Shown here piece by piece: positions 49,389 through 58,717 of a DNA stretch of 64,000 nucleotides. This DNA is from JAZKID01 sp965247525 (GTDB taxonomy: Bacteria > Pseudomonadota > Alphaproteobacteria > Rhizobiales > UBA4765): NCBI GenBank assembly GCA_965247525.1, contig OZ252015.1, positions 992,001 through 1,056,000 of the forward strand. The letters run 5' to 3'. The notes under the pieces were generated by a model, which saw only the letters and a program-made list of their open reading frames with translations, was not told the origin of the DNA and made no database searches. The position numbers and the translations under genes are program-made. Positions within the stretch are counted from its first letter, which is position 1. The number at the start of each line of letters is the position of its first letter.

Positions 49389-49748
49389 ATGTACGAAATG
49401 CTTTATCTCGTCGTAAAATCTCTCCTTTCTGGTGCGATCATTATGATGGTTTCAGAAATTGCGCGGCGTAGTCCATCTGTGGGTGGACTTGTTGCATCAC
49501 TGCCACTCATCTCCGTAGTGGGAATAATTTGGCTGTGGCGCGACACTTACGATGTTGAAAAAATTGCAGTACACGCTCAAGCAACATTCTGGTTCGTTCT
49601 GCCATCCTTGCCGATGTTTCTAGTGCTGCCGTTATTTTTGAGACACGGGACGAACTTTTGGGTCTCTTTGATATTATGTTGCATGCTTACCGCAGCGCTT
49701 TATTCACTGACGATTTGGCTTTTCCCAAAAGCTGGAATAAAGATTTGA
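49389..49748 (+). CDS. DUF3147 family membrane protein
   Basis: This 119-residue protein has four hydrophobic helices. The pattern KSLLSGAIIMMVSEIARRSP, GLVASLPLISVVGIIWLWRDT and ATFWFVLPSLPMFLVLPLFL is characteristic of DUF3147. Function unknown. It is the first gene in the AT-rich region and precedes the amine-oxidase/DUF1365/cfa cluster; a functional tie is possible but unproved. Confidence 0.85.
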   Translation: MYEMLYLVVKSLLSGAIIMMVSEIARRSPSVGGLVASLPLISVVGIIWLWRDTYDVEKIAVHAQATFWFVLPSLPMFLVLPLFLRHGTNFWVSLILCCMLTAALYSLTIWLFPKAGIKI

Positions 49749-49755
49749 AATTCAA

Positions 49756-50055
49756 TTGAGTTCGTTACATGCGGTGAATGTGCGGCGTTCATCTAAAGCA
49801 AGGAAGATAAAATCAAAGGGTAAACTCTTAGCCAAAGAAACTCGCTGGCAAACGATTGGAGGGTTATTCAACTTGGAAGCTGCCCACTTAATTCCAGAGA
49901 TCAACAACTATTGCTCTATCATTCGATATCCGACAGCTGGCTCTGTCATGATCAATTGCGGTTCGCTAGACGGTTTTCTTTTCCTTATAGCGGAGCTTAA
50001 GGCGATGAATCGAGTTGGCATATATCATTTCATTGTAATTACACATCGTGTATGA
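49756..50055 (+). CDS. Weak hypothetical frame
   Basis: This open frame would start at a TTG and code about 99 residues with no recognised domain or signal peptide. It fills the gap between the DUF3147 gene and the amine oxidase and has the same direction, but there is no good ribosome-binding sequence and the composition is ordinary AT-rich DNA. It may be a decayed gene or chance. Confidence 0.2.
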   Translation: MSSLHAVNVRRSSKARKIKSKGKLLAKETRWQTIGGLFNLEAAHLIPEINNYCSIIRYPTAGSVMINCGSLDGFLFLIAELKAMNRVGIYHFIVITHRV

Positions 50056-50087
50056 ATGTAGTTGAAACAAGAACAACGTTCCAAAAA

Positions 50088-51341
50088 ATGAAAATTGCGA
50101 TCATCGGAAGTGGTATTTCAGGTTTAGGCGTCGCCTATCTGCTGAATTCGCAACACGAGATAACAGTCTATGAAAAAAATGACTACAGTGGCGGGCACAG
50201 CCGAACCGTCGATGTTGAAATTAATGACAGAATAATCCCTGTAGATACTGGCTTTATCGTTTTTAACAACAAAAATTATCCGAACCTTGCGGGTATGTTA
50301 GATCATCTAAAAGTGCCAACCACAAAAAGCAACATGTCATTCGGCGTAAGCATTGATGATGGCTGGCTAGAATATGGAACACAAAAACTTTGGAATATGT
50401 TTGCACAAAAATCTAATTTGCTGCGTATGAATTTTTGGCAGATGCTTTTTGATATCATGCGTTTTAATAAAAATGCTCGCCTCTATTTAGAAAATGACAC
50501 GATAAGCCTTGGTCAATGCCTCGACAAAATGGGCATGCGCCAATGGTTCAAAGATTATTACTTACTCGCAATGGGAGGTGCGATTTGGAGCACACCTTTG
50601 AAAGATATGTTGAATTTCCCAGCGCAAACTTTCATTCGTTTTTTCGATAATCACGGGCTTCTTACAGTGAGCGATCAACCACAATGGCGCAGTGTAATTG
50701 GCGGTAGCAAAGAATACGTAATGCGTCTGTCAGAAAGCTTTAAAGATAAAATAAGAAACAATTGCGCGGCCATGAATGTAATGCGCAATGCGGACGGCGT
50801 GATCATTGAAGACAGTCAAGGCAATACGACAGCTTATGATAAAGTGATCTTTGCTTGCCATAGCGATCAAGCATTAAAAATACTAGATACGCCAACACTC
50901 CAAGAACACGAGAGTCTTGGATCCATACGGTATCAATTCAACGAGATGATTTTACATCGTGACATTAGATTTATGCAGAAGCGCAAAAATGCATGGTCAA
51001 GCTGGGTGTATTTATCAACAAACAAACATGGTGGAGATTCCCACGTTAGTTTGAGCTATTGGATGAATAATTTGCAGCAGCTCGCAACAAATATTCCTAT
51101 CATCGTTACTCTCAATCCAGAGCGCATGCCAGATGCGGCGCTGATCCATGACACATATAGTTTTGAACACCCCATTTTCGATAAAGCAGCAATTACCGCT
51201 CAGCAGAAAATCCCTGACTTGCAAGGAAAAAACCATACTTATTATTGCGGTGCATGGCTGCGTTACGGCTTTCACGAAGATGGCTTGTTAAGCGCTGTGA
51301 ATGTTGCAAACCATTTTAACATCACACCGCCATGGAACTAA
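50088..51341 (+). CDS. NAD(P)/FAD-binding amine-oxidase-like protein
   Basis: This 417-residue flavoprotein of the COG2907 type has the FAD loop KIAIIGSGISGLGVAYLL followed by NDYSGGHSRTVDVE, and the family block DTGFIVFNNKNYPNLAGML. The C terminus CGAWLRYGFHEDGLLSAVNV closes the FAD site. Members occur next to DUF1365 and cyclopropane synthase genes, often in the RpoE-ChrR singlet-oxygen regulon; a lipid or sterol-like substrate is suspected. The start at 50088 (MKIAIIGSG) fits the family; an upstream ATG at 50052 would add 12 residues. It overlaps the DUF1365 gene by 10 bases. Confidence 0.88.
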   Translation: MKIAIIGSGISGLGVAYLLNSQHEITVYEKNDYSGGHSRTVDVEINDRIIPVDTGFIVFNNKNYPNLAGMLDHLKVPTTKSNMSFGVSIDDGWLEYGTQKLWNMFAQKSNLLRMNFWQMLFDIMRFNKNARLYLENDTISLGQCLDKMGMRQWFKDYYLLAMGGAIWSTPLKDMLNFPAQTFIRFFDNHGLLTVSDQPQWRSVIGGSKEYVMRLSESFKDKIRNNCAAMNVMRNADGVIIEDSQGNTTAYDKVIFACHSDQALKILDTPTLQEHESLGSIRYQFNEMILHRDIRFMQKRKNAWSSWVYLSTNKHGGDSHVSLSYWMNNLQQLATNIPIIVTLNPERMPDAALIHDTYSFEHPIFDKAAITAQQKIPDLQGKNHTYYCGAWLRYGFHEDGLLSAVNVANHFNITPPWN

Positions 51342-52123
51342 GCCCACAAATTTTTATTTCGAAGGTGATGCATAAACGCTTTTTTCCTAAAGCTAACCAG
51401 TTTAATTATGGCGTATATTATCTTGCACTGCCGTTAAAACAACTCCATGATTCTACAACAACAGACCGTATTGCCATCAACAGGCGCGCAATAGTTAGTT
51501 TTTATGAGAAAGATCACGGCTCGCGCGGCACACAAAATCTGCAAAGCTGGATTGATGATATTTTACTTGATCATGCCTTAACTGACATTATTGACAATGT
51601 TGTACTTGTGGCCATGCCGCGCATATTCGGTTATACCTTCAACCCTGTAAGCTTTTGGTTATGCCTTGATAAAACAAACCAAGTTCGCGCGGTTTTATGC
51701 GAAGTGAACAATACGTTTGGCGAAACACATTGTTACCTTTGTATGAATGACGATTGTTCGCCCATTGAAAAAAAAGATAAGCTTGTTGCGCAAAAGTTAT
51801 TTCACGTTTCGCCGTTTTTAAAACGAGAAGGCCATTACGAATTTCGTTTTTCATATAGTGGCGCTAAACTTGGGATTTGGATTAATTTTTATGACGAGAA
51901 CAACAACAGGCAACTTATTACGTCTCTTATTGGTCATTTTGAGCCGTTGACGCGCGCTAGCTTACACAGTGCATTTTGGAAATATCCAATTGTAACACTC
52001 AAAACGATTGGTCTTATTCACTTACAGGCAATGAAACTACTTCTAATGGGAACAAAATTTGTCAAAAAGCCTCTGCAAAACCCAAAAAAAATAAGCCGTA
52101 CCTCTGACTTTAATAAAATGTAG
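51332..52123 (+). CDS. DUF1365 domain protein
   Basis: This 263-residue protein of the DUF1365 (COG3496) family shows SKVMHKRFFPKANQFNYGVY at the start, the signature MPRIFGYTFNPVSFWLC, and EVNNTFGETHCYLC. Function is not established; its genes lie between the amine oxidase and cyclopropane synthase genes in many alphaproteobacteria, as here. It overlaps the upstream gene, so co-translation is likely. Confidence 0.9.
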   Translation: MELSPQIFISKVMHKRFFPKANQFNYGVYYLALPLKQLHDSTTTDRIAINRRAIVSFYEKDHGSRGTQNLQSWIDDILLDHALTDIIDNVVLVAMPRIFGYTFNPVSFWLCLDKTNQVRAVLCEVNNTFGETHCYLCMNDDCSPIEKKDKLVAQKLFHVSPFLKREGHYEFRFSYSGAKLGIWINFYDENNNRQLITSLIGHFEPLTRASLHSAFWKYPIVTLKTIGLIHLQAMKLLLMGTKFVKKPLQNPKKISRTSDFNKM

Positions 52124-52168
52124 TATAGCGTAAGCGCTTTAAGCGTCTAATGCTGTGTAAACAAGGCA

Positions 52169-53350
52169 ATGAGAAATGATACAATGTCCATCTTGCAACA
52201 AAAAATTACGCAGAAATTCTTAAAAACTCTTGAAAAAATTGAGTTTGGTTCACTGTGTGTTGTGCTACCCGATGGAACAACTTATTCATTCAATGGTAAG
52301 CAAGCTGGAACACATGCGACATTTTCATTACTCGATTGGCGCGTGATTACCGCCGTCTCGGCAAAGGGCGATATTGGCTTAGCTGAAACCTATCGTGACG
52401 GCCTGTGGGACAGCGATGACATTACTGCATTGTTGATGTTTGGCTTAGAAAATGAAGGCGCTTTAGAAAAATATATTTATGGAAATCGTATCTCGCAATT
52501 CATCGCACGTTTTTTGTATTTTTTCACGCGCAATACGATAAATGGCAGTCGGCGCAATGTTCATGCACATTATGATATTAGCAATGAATTTTATGCTCTG
52601 TGGCTCGACAAAAGTATGAGCTATTCTTCTGCTCTTTTTAAAACAAAACACGACTCGCTTGAGCTTGCGCAAAACTATAAATATGACCGCATGCTAGAAC
52701 GCCTTGATAGTTTTACCGGTGACTTGCTCGAAATTGGCTGCGGTTGGGGCGGGTTTGCAAAGCGTGCGGTCAGCAAGCATAATTTTAACATCAAGGCGAT
52801 TACGATTTCAGAAAAGCAGTTTTCTTACGCTAAAAGTCTTGTGACTCAAAACACAACTTTCGCATTGGAAGATTATCGTATTCAGCAAGGAAGTTATGAT
52901 CATATCGTTTCAATTGAGATGTTTGAAGCTGTTGGAGAGCAGTTCTGGCCAACTTATTTTGAAAAAATGCGTGCCCTTCTAAAATATAAGGGCAAGGCTA
53001 TCATACAAACAATTACAATCGATGAGCCCTATTTCGACCGATACCGTAAAAGCGGAGATATGATAAGAAGTATGATTTTCCCTGGCGGTATGCTGCCAAC
53101 CGCCCAACGTTTTAAAAGCGAAGCGGAATTAGCTGGTCTTCGCCTCAATGACAGTTTTGCTTTTGGCCAAGATTATGCAAGCACATTGAGACATTGGCTC
53201 AATTCTTTTGAAAGCAAATTAAGCGATATCAAAGCGCTTGGCTTTGATCTGGCATTCATACGTGTCTGGCGCTTTTATCTGGCCATATGCATTGCAGGCT
53301 TTACCACAGGGCGCACGAATGTTCTGCAAATGGAACTGCAACATGTTTAG
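52169..53350 (+). CDS. cfa: Cyclopropane-fatty-acyl-phospholipid synthase family protein
   Basis: This 393-residue SAM-dependent methyltransferase has the SAM-binding motif LLEIGCGWGGFAKRAV, then ITISEKQFSYAK, SIEMFEAVGEQFW, FPGGMLP and the C-terminal FRVWR-like region AFIRVWRFYLA. An N-terminal lipid-binding-like domain (about 1-130) ends in NVHAHYDISNEFYALWLD. In Rhodobacter-like genomes close paralogues in the same cluster take part in methylated furan fatty acid formation under singlet oxygen; this is an inference here. The start at 52169 follows AAGG; MSILQQ at 52184 is an alternative. Confidence 0.92.
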   Translation: MRNDTMSILQQKITQKFLKTLEKIEFGSLCVVLPDGTTYSFNGKQAGTHATFSLLDWRVITAVSAKGDIGLAETYRDGLWDSDDITALLMFGLENEGALEKYIYGNRISQFIARFLYFFTRNTINGSRRNVHAHYDISNEFYALWLDKSMSYSSALFKTKHDSLELAQNYKYDRMLERLDSFTGDLLEIGCGWGGFAKRAVSKHNFNIKAITISEKQFSYAKSLVTQNTTFALEDYRIQQGSYDHIVSIEMFEAVGEQFWPTYFEKMRALLKYKGKAIIQTITIDEPYFDRYRKSGDMIRSMIFPGGMLPTAQRFKSEAELAGLRLNDSFAFGQDYASTLRHWLNSFESKLSDIKALGFDLAFIRVWRFYLAICIAGFTTGRTNVLQMELQHV

Positions 53351-53387
53351 GTTTTTGACTTATTTGTAGAGAACGATCAGGGCTCTC

Positions 53388-54674
53388 ATGACAGAAACTG
53401 TATCGCACCTGCGCCGTATTCATATTTTTCAATACAGTGCTTTGGCAATGCCACTGGCTTTTGCGGGGATGCCCCTCTACATTTACGCTCCTGATTATTA
53501 TGCAACACAGTTTAGTGTTTCGCTAACAAGCTTAGGCTTAATTTTGCTTGCGCTTCGCTTTATAGATGCCATTCAAGATCCACTTATTGGCTATTTATGT
53601 GATCTTTTTTCCAGTAAACGTTTTGCTCTTATCATGGCGTCAGAGATTTTATTGTGCGCTAGTTTTTCTGCTCTATTCTTTCCGCCCTCAAGACCAATAT
53701 TACTTATCTGGTTTACTGTAGCCGTCTTTTTAGGAACCAGCGCTTTTAGTATAATCAGCATAAACCTTAACACGTTAGGCGGTTTGTGGAGCAAAGACAC
53801 ATTCCAAAAGACACGCATTACATCAGCACGCGAGGCCCTTAGTCTCTTCGGTTTACTGCTCGCTGCAACCCTACCTGCGTTTTTGCAACTGTATGTTTCC
53901 AAGCAGACTTCTTTTCTCTTTATCTCTGGATTGCTTACCTCTTTAATGCTGCTGGCACATCTCCTTTTCTATCTTTGGCAAAAAACACAGTCAGTTTCAC
54001 AGCCCATTATACAAGCCAAAAAACAGTCTTTTGTGCTTAATCTCAAAAACATCTCACTTGAGACAAAGTTTTTTTTCTTGAGTTATTTTGTGAGCATGCT
54101 GGCTTCTTCTATGCCCGCAGTTCTTGTTTTATTTTTTATCCGCGATCGTTTGAATGCAGAGCATTTTACAGGAATTTTTCTTTTGCTTTATTTTGTTGCC
54201 GGAGCATCAGGTTTGCTGCTTTGGCAAGGACTGGCGAAGCGCAGCAATAAACTTTGCGCCTGGCTAACTGCGATGATGCTTGCCGTCTTGAGTTTTTTCT
54301 GGGCGTTCTTTCTGAATGCAGGAGATGTCTGGCAATTTGCGCTGATATGTATTTTTTCAGGCATCGCATTTGGCGCTGACCTCTCATTGCCCCCGTCAAT
54401 TTTGGCAGATCACATTCAAAATCATAAAAATGAGCGCAGTGCCTCATTCCAGTTTGGTATTTTTGGGTTTCTTTCAAAAGCTGCTTTTGCAATAGCTTCA
54501 GCAGTTGTTTTTTTGCAACTTGATTTTAGCGGGTTTCGAGCTGCGGAGCAGAACAGTAACTCCGCTTTATTTGTCCTCAGTATGAATTATGCTGCAATTC
54601 CTTGTGTTATAAAATTATGTGCTTGCGCCTTGCTTTGGCACACAATGACAATCACACGCCATGGAAATAAATAA
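53388..54674 (+). CDS. MFS transporter (GPH-like)
   Basis: This 428-residue membrane protein with about twelve hydrophobic helices is of the sugar:cation symporter (GPH, MFS_2) type. It shows LALRFIDAIQDPLIGYLCDL in the first half and GIAFGADLSLPPSILADHIQ in the second, both family signatures. Transported substrate is unknown. Its position between cfa and the SDR gene matches the transporter of the RpoE-ChrR-linked cluster. Confidence 0.86.
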   Translation: MTETVSHLRRIHIFQYSALAMPLAFAGMPLYIYAPDYYATQFSVSLTSLGLILLALRFIDAIQDPLIGYLCDLFSSKRFALIMASEILLCASFSALFFPPSRPILLIWFTVAVFLGTSAFSIISINLNTLGGLWSKDTFQKTRITSAREALSLFGLLLAATLPAFLQLYVSKQTSFLFISGLLTSLMLLAHLLFYLWQKTQSVSQPIIQAKKQSFVLNLKNISLETKFFFLSYFVSMLASSMPAVLVLFFIRDRLNAEHFTGIFLLLYFVAGASGLLLWQGLAKRSNKLCAWLTAMMLAVLSFFWAFFLNAGDVWQFALICIFSGIAFGADLSLPPSILADHIQNHKNERSASFQFGIFGFLSKAAFAIASAVVFLQLDFSGFRAAEQNSNSALFVLSMNYAAIPCVIKLCACALLWHTMTITRHGNK

Positions 54675-54886
54675 TCAGAGTTACTTGCGCGACCTGAAAC
54701 AGCATTGTTAAACTTGCTAGAATGCAACAACCGCTGGACATTGGGGCGACAACATGAACGGGCCTTTCAATTTTGATAATTGTATGCGGAAAGTAAGCCA
54801 TATCTTTCTTTTGAAGAAGTGTCGTGTCACAGCACTCGCCACCAGAGTGGCAGCGGGTACAATTTCTTTGGAAAAACAAAACTAAA

Positions 54887-55645
54887 ATGGCCTCATTCAA
54901 AAATGAAGTTGTCTGGATTATCGGAGCAAGCAGCGGAATCGGTGAAGCCCTTGCGCGAGAGATGTCTGCGCAAGGCGCAATCCTTATTCTTTCGGCAAGA
55001 CGCAACGATAGGCTAGATCAAATTAACTCAGAACTTAACAACGCCCATCAGGTCTTATGTTTTGATGTTTCAATAAATGAACAGGTTGAAAAATCCTTTA
55101 AAGAATTACAAAAAAAACATAAAAAGCTTGATCGCGTTATCTTTCTAGCGGCGATTTACAAGCCCGGTATGATTGGGGAGACAGATGCGGAATTCGCTAA
55201 AAAATTGGTTGAAACAAATTTGCTCGGTGCAATCTACACCACGTATTCCGTCGTACCTTTTTTGTTAAATCAAGGTTATGGCCAAATTGCATTATGCGGT
55301 AGCGTTGCTGGCTATACTGGCCTTCCGAATGCACAGCCGTATAGCGCCAGCAAAGCCGGTGTCATAAATTTTGCAGAAAGCCTATACGCAGAGCAACAAG
55401 GCAAGCTGGACATTAAACTCATAAATCCTGGTTTCGTTGAGACACCAATGACTGACAAAAATGATTTTAATATGCCGATGAAAATATCTGCAAAAGAGGC
55501 AGCAAAGGCCATTGCATCAGGTTTGAAAAGCACAGGTTTTGAAATTCATTTCCCAAAACGTTTTACATGTCTCGTAAAATTTCTGGCTTGTTTGCCTTAT
55601 TTTGCAAATCTTTTTATCGCCAAGAAAATGCGCGAAAAGCTATAA
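54887..55645 (+). CDS. Short-chain dehydrogenase/reductase
   Basis: This 252-residue classical SDR has the NAD(P) loop WIIGASSGIGEALAREMS, the NNAG-like segment FLAAIYKPG, and catalytic Ser-Tyr-Lys in ALCGSVAGYTGLPNAQPYSASKAG. The start at 54887 (MASFKNEVVW) is preferred to an upstream ATG at 54824. Basic surface and a C-terminal hydrophobic segment (LVKFLACLPYFANLF) suggest membrane association. It completes the amine oxidase/DUF1365/cfa/MFS/SDR cluster. Confidence 0.9.
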   Translation: MASFKNEVVWIIGASSGIGEALAREMSAQGAILILSARRNDRLDQINSELNNAHQVLCFDVSINEQVEKSFKELQKKHKKLDRVIFLAAIYKPGMIGETDAEFAKKLVETNLLGAIYTTYSVVPFLLNQGYGQIALCGSVAGYTGLPNAQPYSASKAGVINFAESLYAEQQGKLDIKLINPGFVETPMTDKNDFNMPMKISAKEAAKAIASGLKSTGFEIHFPKRFTCLVKFLACLPYFANLFIAKKMREKL

Positions 55646-56077
55646 TGCATTTTTGCTTTCAAGTGGCGCAGGCTTTTAGTTCTCAGTCGGCAAAGCCCTT
55701 TAATTCAACGACAGGAGTGAGACTCTCCTCAATTGAGCGCCGTATTTTATGTTAGCGAATTTGACCTGTATACGTTCATTTTAACGAGGTGTCCGCTTGA
55801 TGAATACGACGCGTAAAATTGTCAGCGGTATTAATCAGGCGACGAGGCTTTGACCAAAAAACTGCTACATCATTTATTTGATAATTGCAGTTGAAGTATT
55901 TCGAGTGTTGGCTCGCAACATTTTTTTACACCTCATCAGCGAAACAAGGCTCAAGATGTCGAAATCACGATTGATATATTCGATAAAGGCCTTATCGTGA
56001 AAAGACAAAAGAGCTGAAGCTTTCACTTTACTGATAAAACGCTTGAGCAGATAATTCAAAAAGCGAAGGAAAACACA
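55646..56077. other. Gap with possible coding remnant
   Basis: This 432-base AT-rich gap lies between the SDR and DUF2177 genes. A short open stretch near 55950-56015 reads like protein (VEITIDIFDKGLIVKR) but has no start and stops quickly, so it may be a decayed gene fragment. Nothing else was recognised. Confidence 0.4.
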
Positions 56078-56470
56078 TTGAAAAATACTCTTATTCTTTA
56101 TTTTTCTGTCTTAGCTGTAATGGTTATCATAGATATGGTTTGGCTAAATGTGATTGCGCTTGATTTTTATAAAAGGCATATGGGTGACTTATTGCAATTT
56201 CATCTCTTGCCGGGCGTATTATTCTATTTCATTTATGCAGCTGGTATTGTGATATTTGTGAGCAGCGGTACGCATAATTCAATGTACTCTGTCTTGCTTT
56301 ATGGCGCTTTGTTTGGATTTTTTGCTTATGCGACGTACGATTTAACTAATTTAGCTACGTTGCGCGGGTGGTCTCCAACACTTGCGATTGTCGATCTTAC
56401 CTGGGGTACTTTTATTACCGCTATATCAGCTGTAGGCGGCTTGTACATTGCAGGATTTTTTAAGGCCTGA
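56078..56470 (+). CDS. DUF2177 family membrane protein
   Basis: This 130-residue protein has four hydrophobic helices and the DUF2177 pattern: VIIDMVWLNVIALDFYKRHM, YGALFGFFAYATYDLTNLAT and IVDLTWGTFITAISA. It begins with a TTG codon preceded by GAAGGA at a suitable distance. Function unknown; DUF2177 genes often accompany the same fatty-acid/stress cluster. Confidence 0.85.
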   Translation: MKNTLILYFSVLAVMVIIDMVWLNVIALDFYKRHMGDLLQFHLLPGVLFYFIYAAGIVIFVSSGTHNSMYSVLLYGALFGFFAYATYDLTNLATLRGWSPTLAIVDLTWGTFITAISAVGGLYIAGFFKA

Positions 56471-56596
56471 CACCACGCGTCTTACAAATTTTTTTTGAAA
56501 TACAAACTGATAAGATTAAAGTTGAATTTCAACCGTCTGCATTATAATGATAATTTTAAACGTGTGGCTTCCACTTTATCTAACTAAAGGCGCGCT

Positions 56597-58717
56597 ATGA
56601 AAAAGAAATCGTCTGCTACATCTTCTTCCAAGAACGCGTCTAAATCTTCTTATCTGACAAAACTTGGTAATGGTGGGGAAACGCAGCAACTCGCATCATC
56701 CGTCGATGTCCTTTTAACAACCAATCACGGCACAGTTCTTTCAGATAATCAGAATTCACTTAAAGCGGGCCCGCGTGGGCCTTCTTTATTGGAAGATTTT
56801 ATTCTGCGCGAAAAAATCCAGCATTTCGATCATGAGCGGATTCCAGAACGTATCGTACATGCGCGAGGCACTGGCGCGCATGGTTATTTTGAACTGACAA
56901 AATCCTTAAAGAAATATACACGCTCTAAAATACTTAACGAAGTTGGAAGTAAAACCGAAGTGTTTGTTCGTTTTTCAACGGTAGCTGGAGGTGCAGGTTC
57001 TGTTGATACACCGCGCGACGTGCGCGGCTTTGCGGTTAAATTTTATACCAAAGAAGGAAATTGGGATCTGGTTGGTAACAATATCCCTGTTTTCTTTATT
57101 CAAGACGCACTTAAATTTCCCGATCTTATCCACTCCGTAAAAATGGAAGCAGATAAAGGCTACCCGCAAGCCGCGTCTGCACACGATACTTTCTGGGACT
57201 TTATCAGCCTTATGCCGGAATCAACACACATGATCATGTGGGCGATGTCGGACCGCGCCATTCCACGTTCGTTACGAATGATTGAAGGATTTGGCGTCCA
57301 TACATTTAGACTGCTTGATGATAACGACAACTCCACTCTCGTTAAATTCCATTGGCGCCCAAAACTTGGCCTGCAATCGACATGTTGGGATGAAGCCGTG
57401 AAGATTGCTGGTGCAGACCCAGATTATCACCGGCGTGATTTGTATGAAGCTATTGAAGCCGGCCAATTTCCAGAATGGGAATTTTGCGTACAGACCTTTT
57501 CGCAGCAACAGGCTGATAAATTCCCTTTCGACGTTTTAGATCCAACTAAGCTGATCCCGGAAGAGCTCGTTCCACTCGAAGTTATTGGCCGTATGGTTTT
57601 AAACCGCAATGTCGACAATTTTTTCGCAGAAACAGAGCAAGCAGCTTTTTTACCGACGAATCTTCCCGCTGGAATTGACGTTTCGGAAGATCCTCTTCTT
57701 CAGGGGCGCCTGTTTTCATACCAAGATACACAGCTGTCGAGACTTGGAACTGTCAATTTTCATCAGTTGCCAATTAACCGTGCCAAAGGCTGCCCGGTTA
57801 TGAACTTCCAGCGCGACGGCCAGATGCAAATGGAGATACCAAAAGGCCGCGCTAATTATGAGCCAAATAGTTTGGATCAGGCGGGGGAATTTCCGGGGCC
57901 ACGTGCCTCTGAAAAATATGGATTTAGAACGGCTTCTGTTCCGGTTGAGAATACAAAGGTGCGATTACGCCCCGAAAGCTTTGCCGATCACTATTCGCAG
58001 GCGCGCTTGTTTTTTCAGTCTCAAAGCAAGACAGAGCAGGGTCATATGGTCAGCGCTCTCGTTTTTGAGTTATCGAAAGTAACTTTGCCGTATATTCGTG
58101 AACGTATGCTAGCAAATATTGTCAATGTCGATCCTTTGCTGGCGAAACGTGTCGCGGCGGGTTTAGGCATGAAAGATGTTCCTGCAGCTTCGCTGTCGGC
58201 AGCGCCTGTAAAAACAATGAAGTCTTCGCCATCGCTTCGCATTATCGATAAATATAAGCCGACCCTTGAAGGACGCTGTGTTGGCATTCTTCTGACCAAT
58301 GGCGCGGACGATAAGATCTTGAGCGCTTTGAAAACTGAGTTGAAAAAGAAAGGTTGTGCTTTCAAACTCATTGCTCAAACGATCGGTGGAGTGACTTTAA
58401 AAAATGGCACGCATATTCCTGTCGATGGACAGCTTGCTGGAACACCTTCTGTTCTGTTTGATGCAATAGCGGTTGTTTGTTCAGAAAAAGGGTGCGACAT
58501 TCTAATGAAAGACAGCGCGGCGGTAGATTTTGCTGCCCATGCTTTTGCTCATCTAAAAGCGCTAGGCGTCACAACAGAGGCCCTTCCTCTTTTGAAAAAA
58601 GCCAATGTGGAAATGGACGAAGCGATTCTTGTTCTTAAAAAAGACGTTTCGGAATTTTCGAAAGCGGCCGCAACGAGACTGTGGAGCAGGGAAGCAAAAA
58701 TCAGACCCGAATTTTAG
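56597..58717 (+). CDS. katE: Large-subunit catalase (KatE/HPII type)
   Basis: This 706-residue monofunctional heme catalase removes hydrogen peroxide. The active-site block FDHERIPERIVHARGTGAHG carries the catalytic His88. DGxxxNNIPVFFIQDALKFP carries the distal Asn, and the proximal Tyr is in FSYQDTQLSRLG. A C-terminal flavodoxin/DJ-1-like domain (about 565-706: CVGILLTNGADDKILSALKT) is typical of the large-subunit class. The N terminus has a Ser/Lys-rich tail. A GGCGCG-type ribosome-binding region precedes the ATG. It stands alone in the stress region. Confidence 0.95.
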   Translation: MKKKSSATSSSKNASKSSYLTKLGNGGETQQLASSVDVLLTTNHGTVLSDNQNSLKAGPRGPSLLEDFILREKIQHFDHERIPERIVHARGTGAHGYFELTKSLKKYTRSKILNEVGSKTEVFVRFSTVAGGAGSVDTPRDVRGFAVKFYTKEGNWDLVGNNIPVFFIQDALKFPDLIHSVKMEADKGYPQAASAHDTFWDFISLMPESTHMIMWAMSDRAIPRSLRMIEGFGVHTFRLLDDNDNSTLVKFHWRPKLGLQSTCWDEAVKIAGADPDYHRRDLYEAIEAGQFPEWEFCVQTFSQQQADKFPFDVLDPTKLIPEELVPLEVIGRMVLNRNVDNFFAETEQAAFLPTNLPAGIDVSEDPLLQGRLFSYQDTQLSRLGTVNFHQLPINRAKGCPVMNFQRDGQMQMEIPKGRANYEPNSLDQAGEFPGPRASEKYGFRTASVPVENTKVRLRPESFADHYSQARLFFQSQSKTEQGHMVSALVFELSKVTLPYIRERMLANIVNVDPLLAKRVAAGLGMKDVPAASLSAAPVKTMKSSPSLRIIDKYKPTLEGRCVGILLTNGADDKILSALKTELKKKGCAFKLIAQTIGGVTLKNGTHIPVDGQLAGTPSVLFDAIAVVCSEKGCDILMKDSAAVDFAAHAFAHLKALGVTTEALPLLKKANVEMDEAILVLKKDVSEFSKAAATRLWSREAKIRPEF

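Noticed and set aside
49133..49390. Minus-strand frame of 85 codons next to the DUF3147 gene
   Set aside because: Low-complexity hydrophobic sequence with no ribosome-binding site; overlaps the DUF3147 start region.
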